From Deltaproteobacteria bacterium (GTDB lineage: Bacteria > Desulfobacterota > Syntrophobacteria > BM002), in NCBI GenBank assembly GCA_022340905.1, contig JAJDNB010000066.1, positions 1 to 45,192 of the forward strand: DNA of 45,192 nt, in the 5' to 3' direction. Shown piece by piece: positions 41,347 to 45,192 of the stretch; position 1 is the first letter of the stretch, and every line of letters begins with the position of its first letter. The notes beneath the pieces are model-generated. The model was not told where the DNA came from and ran no database searches. It worked only from the letters and a program-made list of their open reading frames with translations. Both the position numbers and the translations under genes were made by a program.

Positions 41347-42069
41347 ATGATTCAACTTTATCACGTGTACAAGAGTTACGGTGGTGAGCAATACGCCCTG
41401 TACGATGTTACTTTGACCGCCGATAAAGGCGATTTTCTTTTTATCACAGGTCGCAGTGGAGCGGGCAAGACCACTCTACTAAGACTCATTTACTGTGCCG
41501 AAGAGGCAACCCGGGGCCAACTCCTCGTAGAGGGAATAAATCTCCAACGCATAAAGCGGTCAGGAATTCCCTATCTTAGGCGCAAAATTGGCATCGTTTT
41601 TCAGGATTTTAAGCTACTGGGAGAGCGCAGCGTTTTTGCCAATGTGGGACTTTCCCTGGAAGTCACCGGCCGATCACGCTCAGTCATCGAAAAAAGGGTT
41701 CGACAAGTAATACGCCTCGTTGGATTAGATGGCAAGGAAAACCACCTTTGCTGCAGACTATCAGGCGGAGAGCAGCAGCGGGTAGCCATAGCCCGGGCAG
41801 TGGCTGCGAATCCCATCTTGGTTTTGGCGGACGAACCTACAGGTAATCTTGACAATGAAATCACCCTGGATATTTTGGAGTTGTTTAGGGAAGTGAATAG
41901 GAGGGGCACCACGGTGGTCTTGGCTACCCACAACAGGGAACTCATAGCTAAGGTTCCTGACGCCAAGGTGGGTATCCTGCGCGAAGGGCGGCTCGTGGCT
42001 GCAGGTCCAGCCAGGGAGGTCATGGCTCAACGCTCGGCTTTGGAAATAAGCTCCAGGGGGGTTTTGTAA
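41347..42069 (+). CDS. ftsE: cell-division ATP-binding protein FtsE
   Basis: It is the ATPase of the FtsEX complex that controls septal peptidoglycan hydrolysis. Walker [10 protein letters not shown]-loop [11 protein letters not shown] signature [14 protein letters not shown], Walker [14 protein letters not shown] and the H-loop ATHN are all present; VFQDFKLL and EPTGNLD are typical of FtsE/LolD-type ATPases. The 240 residues are slightly longer than the usual 220-230, with a C-terminal tail. The ATG at 41347 has a weak ribosome binding site. ftsX follows after 5 nt. Confidence 0.95.
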   Translation: MIQLYHVYKSYGGEQYALYDVTLTADKGDFLFITGRSGAGKTTLLRLIYCAEEATRGQLLVEGINLQRIKRSGIPYLRRKIGIVFQDFKLLGERSVFANVGLSLEVTGRSRSVIEKRVRQVIRLVGLDGKENHLCCRLSGGEQQRVAIARAVAANPILVLADEPTGNLDNEITLDILELFREVNRRGTTVVLATHNRELIAKVPDAKVGILREGRLVAAGPAREVMAQRSALEISSRGVL

Positions 42070-42074
42070 ACGAG

Positions 42075-42968
42075 ATGCGAGTGAGTCTGATAGGCTACTT
42101 TCTCAGAAAGGCCCTGGAAAACATTTGGTCAAATCCGTTTCTGAGTCTGGTGACACTCAGCACTATTGCTATCTCCATGTTGATTCTTGGCCTCTTTGTG
42201 CTCATATACATCAATGTCCAGCAGTTGGTGAATCACTTGGGTGATGACTTGCAAATCACCGCCTATATAAATGAAACCTATCCCCCAGAAAAGGCCGAAG
42301 TGCTTCGCGCTAAGATTGCAGACTGGACAGAAGTAGAAGAGATAACCTACATGAGCAAAGAACAGGCTTTGGCCAATTTTCGCACACAGCTGAAGGAATA
42401 TGCTGGCATACTTGAAGGGCTCAAGGACAATCCCCTTCCCGCCTCCTTTGAGATCAAATTAAAGCCCCAGTTCGGACGGTCCGGCAAAATTCAAGAGCTT
42501 TCAGCCCGCTTGGAAAGATTGCCCGGGGTGACCGAAGTCCAGTACGGGAAAAAATGGGTGGCCAAGTTGAGAGTCTTTGTTGATGTGATAAAATTAGTGG
42601 GAATAACCGTTGGCGGGCTTCTTCTTTTCGCTACCACCTTCGTAGTCTCCAATACCATCAAACTGACGGTCTACTCCAGACAGGAGGAGTTGGAAATTAT
42701 GAGGTTAGTGGGGGCTACAGATTTCTTCGTCAAAGCCCCATTTCTTATCGAAGGGCTACTCCACGGTCTGGGGGGAGCGATCCTGGCCGCTGGAGGGTTG
42801 TCATTGCTCATGCTTTTCTTGTTGTCGAATTTGGATTTGCCGTTAAGACTTGCAGTGTTGCCGGGTTCACTCCCTCCAGTCCAATTGATTGGAGCATTCG
42901 TCGGACTTGGTCTGGCCCTCGGAGTCCTGGGAAGTACGGTGTCTCTTCGGAGATTTTTACGACCATGA
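42075..42968 (+). CDS. ftsX: cell-division permease-like protein FtsX
   Basis: The 297-residue protein has four membrane segments: one near 22-45, then a long periplasmic domain (about 46-170, including TYPPEKAEVLRAKI and MSKEQALANFR), then three near 172-194, 222-245 and 265-290. This is the FtsX topology. Together with FtsE it transmits an ATP-driven change to a periplasmic murein-hydrolase activator, here probably the next gene product. Its stop overlaps the start of that gene (ATGA). Confidence 0.94.
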   Translation: MRVSLIGYFLRKALENIWSNPFLSLVTLSTIAISMLILGLFVLIYINVQQLVNHLGDDLQITAYINETYPPEKAEVLRAKIADWTEVEEITYMSKEQALANFRTQLKEYAGILEGLKDNPLPASFEIKLKPQFGRSGKIQELSARLERLPGVTEVQYGKKWVAKLRVFVDVIKLVGITVGGLLLFATTFVVSNTIKLTVYSRQEELEIMRLVGATDFFVKAPFLIEGLLHGLGGAILAAGGLSLLMLFLLSNLDLPLRLAVLPGSLPPVQLIGAFVGLGLALGVLGSTVSLRRFLRP

Positions 42969-44176
42969 GTCGCATTGTCTCAACCACGCTAAGCTTGTTA
43001 CTCTGCCTGTGGATTGTTCAGGTGTGGGTGGGGAGGGGCCACGCAGAGGGCGACATTACAGTCCAAAAAGAGAAAATCGGAGAGGTGCACCAAGAGATTG
43101 AGAGGAGCCAAGCACAGATTGAGGCGATGCGCCAGAAGGAACGTTTGCTCCTTGACCGGTTAGATCAAATGGAGCTACAGCTTCAGCATCTTCGGGAAGA
43201 ACAAGAAAAAAGAAGGAAAGAACGGGCTCATTTGCGTAAGCAGATCGCTGAAAGACGCAAAGATCTCAATAAATTGGAAGATGAATTGGGAGGACTCCGA
43301 AGCCTTCTGGCGAAGAGACTTGAAGCGCTTTACAAGTTCGGACGGCAAGCATATGTCAATCTATTGATTTCCTCCCAAGATGTGAGAGGTCTCCAACGCC
43401 AGTGGGTTTATCTCCGAGCCATCGCCGAGGACGACAGTGAACTCGTTAAGGGATTCATACAACGGCAACAAAGAGAGGCACAGATTGGCAGGGCGCTTGC
43501 TAACGAGGAAGCTCAACTTGGCAAGTTGGTAGCCAGGATTAGTCGACAAAAGGAGGAGATTGAGAAGGTCAAACGAGAGCAGGTGGCCTTGTTACAGGAT
43601 ATTCACAACAAGGAAGAGATGTACGAGAGTTATATGACCGAACTGGCAGCTGTCTCCCGAGAACTTAAAGCTAAGATAGAAGAATTGCAGAACCAAGCTG
43701 ACGATAGCGGCATGGGATTACAGCAGCTTAAAGGAAGTTTTGTCAGTAAAAAAGGTGCTTTACCTTACCCAGCGAGAGGTGCAATAATATCTCGTTTCGG
43801 GCCGAAACAGCATAAGAAATTTGGCACTATGATTCGCAGCAACGGCATCGAAATCGCTACAGAACCCCTAGCGCCGGTGGTTGCGATCTATGGGGGGCAA
43901 GTCCTTTTCTCCGAATGGGTCAAAGGCTACGGTAAGGTGATGATAATTGACCACGGTGGGAAATATTACACCTTAACTGGACACTTGGCGGAAGTTTTGA
44001 AAGAGGCTGGCGAAGTGGTTGAATCAGGGGAAACAATAGGCTATGCGGGCTATTCTCCCTTCGAACGACAGGGAGGCAGAGTATATTTCGAGGTCCGTCA
44101 CCTCAGCAAGGCCCTGAATCCAGAGGAATGGTTGCTTCCCGCCTTGGCAAGTGGTTTAAATCACCGAGTTAATTAG
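42965..44176 (+). CDS. envC: EnvC-like murein hydrolase activator (coiled coil + degenerate LytM domain)
   Basis: 403 residues: signal peptide (about 1-28, LSLLLCLWIVQVWVGRGHA), a long coiled coil (about 30-255) and a C-terminal LytM/M23 domain (about 262-395). The zinc-binding HxxxD and HxH positions of active M23 peptidases are not kept: the first reads NGIEI and the last part YFEVRHLSKALNPEEWL, as in E. coli EnvC, whose LytM domain is non-catalytic and activates amidases. Its overlap with ftsX by 4 bp fits the known FtsX-EnvC contact. The target amidase is not in the window. Confidence 0.88.
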   Translation: MSRIVSTTLSLLLCLWIVQVWVGRGHAEGDITVQKEKIGEVHQEIERSQAQIEAMRQKERLLLDRLDQMELQLQHLREEQEKRRKERAHLRKQIAERRKDLNKLEDELGGLRSLLAKRLEALYKFGRQAYVNLLISSQDVRGLQRQWVYLRAIAEDDSELVKGFIQRQQREAQIGRALANEEAQLGKLVARISRQKEEIEKVKREQVALLQDIHNKEEMYESYMTELAAVSRELKAKIEELQNQADDSGMGLQQLKGSFVSKKGALPYPARGAIISRFGPKQHKKFGTMIRSNGIEIATEPLAPVVAIYGGQVLFSEWVKGYGKVMIIDHGGKYYTLTGHLAEVLKEAGEVVESGETIGYAGYSPFERQGGRVYFEVRHLSKALNPEEWLLPALASGLNHRVN

Positions 44177-44335
44177 AGGCACAAGACTTGCAGGAATTGA
44201 TCTTGCCAGGGAAGGTATAATATAAAAAAATCGCTCCAGCTGATTGTTCCTTCTTTGTCACCAGGATAAGAATCTGCGCAATTGTGAAGGGTAAAAACAC
44301 AATCTGTTTGCTGAGAGAGACATGAGGGAGGATTG

Positions 44336-45192
44336 ATGTCGATACGTAAACTTAGCTTGACTATCCTTGTCGCCCTCTTGGTAGGGTTGTCTGCTATTTT
44401 TGTTTGGGACCGATTAGGCATAGAAAGAGTATCTGCGGAAGACCAGACCGTTTATGAGAATCTGCAGATATTTAGCGACGTCTTAGACATTGTGAAAGAG
44501 AACTATGTCCAGGAGGTGGAAAGTGAGGAATTGATTGAAGGTGCCATCTCCGGAATGCTGAGGACCCTCGATCCTCACTCCTCCTATCTGGATCCCGACG
44601 CCTATAAAGAACTCCAGGTGGAGACCAAGGGGAGTTTCGGCGGCATTGGCATTGAGATAACGGTTCGCGATGGCGTCTTGACTGTCGTATCACCTTTAGA
44701 GGGCACTCCCGCCTATGAGTTGGGTATACAGGCTGGTGATCAGATACTTCGGGTGGACGGTGAGCCCACTAAAGAAATGACCCTCATGGAGGCGGTCAAA
44801 AAGATGCGTGGTCCCAAGGGTACCAACGTGGTTCTTACCATAATGAGAGATGAGTTCACCAAGCCCCAAGATTTTGTCGTTACCAGGGATACAATTGCCA
44901 TCAAGAGTGTGAGAAGCAAGACTCTGGAACCCGGTTACGGATACATACGTATTTCCCAGTTCCAGAGCTCTACCGCCCGGGATCTTCGCAAGGATATTTC
45001 CGAGCTAGAAAAAGAAAATAAGCCCCTGAAAGGGTTGATTTAGGACCTGCTCAACAACCCAGGTGGCCTCTTGGATCAAGCCGTGAAGGTGAGCGACGAA
45101 TTTCTCAATGAGGGACTCATTGTCTACACTGGAGGAAGGCTTAAGAGTCAGGATATGCGTTTCGAGGCACACATGAATACTCGGCCGCATTC
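44336..45192 (+). pseudogene. S41-family carboxy-terminal processing protease (Ctp), interrupted by an in-frame TAG; runs off the window
   Basis: A periplasmic PDZ-protease of the CtpA type: signal anchor (about 1-30), the N-terminal VLDIVKENYV and LRTLDPHSSYLDP boxes, and a PDZ domain (GIEITVRDGVLTVVSPLEG...AGDQILRVDGE). The core begins with the GYIRISQF strand. At 45041-45043 TAG interrupts the motif that normally reads G-L-I-x-DLRNNPGG. The same frame then continues as DLLNNPGGLLDQAVKVSDEF to the window end, with Leu in place of the conserved Arg. The catalytic Ser/Lys lie beyond the window. The start is ATG 44336 (GGGAGG 4 nt upstream), not the TTG at 44333. It follows ftsEX-envC, a usual setting. 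The gap 44177-44335 has a TATAAT at 44216 but no good -35. Confidence 0.82.

Noticed and set aside
45041..45043. Pyrrolysine or recoded TAG in the Ctp gene
   Set aside because: The position is a buried hydrophobic residue in homologues, TAG ends rpe and the phosphatidyltransferase normally, and no pyl gene is visible; a nonsense change or sequence error is simpler.

Overview
This 45.2-kb window looks like chromosomal DNA of a Gram-negative, probably anaerobic bacterium of the Desulfobacterota (deltaproteobacterial) type. This is inferred from gene content and was not tested by phylogeny: a formate-dehydrogenase/molybdenum-cofactor maturation cluster, FtsEX-EnvC-Ctp cell-division genes, a TolC-type outer-membrane protein, Lgt, a CoA-transferase/GNAT fusion and large GGDEF proteins. 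No rRNA, tRNA, CRISPR array, prophage or transposase gene was seen.

Layout. 1-1.4 kb (+): 3' end of a PASTA-domain gene, then rpe. 1.4-7.1 kb (-): a housekeeping operon yhaM-like exonuclease, tmk, holB, ricT, metG, behind a good sigma-70 promoter. 7.4-11.4 kb (-): a thioredoxin-reductase-like flavoprotein that lacks the usual NADPH motifs, a CoA-transferase/GNAT fusion, and lgt. 11.5-16.4 kb (-): fdhD, cysteine desulfurase, mobB, mobA, moeA, which together can sulfurate and build the molybdenum cofactor of formate dehydrogenases. 16.7-17.3 kb (+): a CDP-alcohol phosphatidyltransferase whose stop codon lies in the end of a 233-bp element with TA-flanked terminal inverted repeats. 17.6-26.6 kb (-): two tandem paralogues of about 1430 residues with GGDEF, STAND-like ATPase, a twice-repeated LYPPGS module and HEAT repeats; the upstream one has a near-perfect sigma-54 promoter. 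26.8-35.4 kb (-): a YkgJ-type cysteine-cluster protein, a nucleoside transporter, recG, a UvrD-like helicase, an endonuclease-Q-like PHP protein and a FmdB zinc ribbon. 35.6-45.2 kb (+): a TGS GTPase, a second RpoD-type sigma factor, thiD, a TolC-family protein, ftsE, ftsX, an EnvC-like activator, and a ctp protease interrupted by an in-frame TAG.

The most unusual signal lies between genes. Eleven intergenic segments consist of degenerate tandem 7-mers (8-mers at two loci), nearly always in two oppositely oriented arms that can pair. Each locus has its own word, and each lies just 3' of the stop codon of a minus-strand gene (1 to 77 nt away, or overlapping it). Some words recur at distant loci. 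They look like a family of 3'-end hairpins built from short phased repeats rather than a conventional dispersed repeat. A separate palindromic element (TA-GCCCGGAT...ATCCGGGC-TA) occurs complete at 17.3 kb, and one end of it recurs at 41.3 kb next to a structured region with a possible 46-residue basic small protein.
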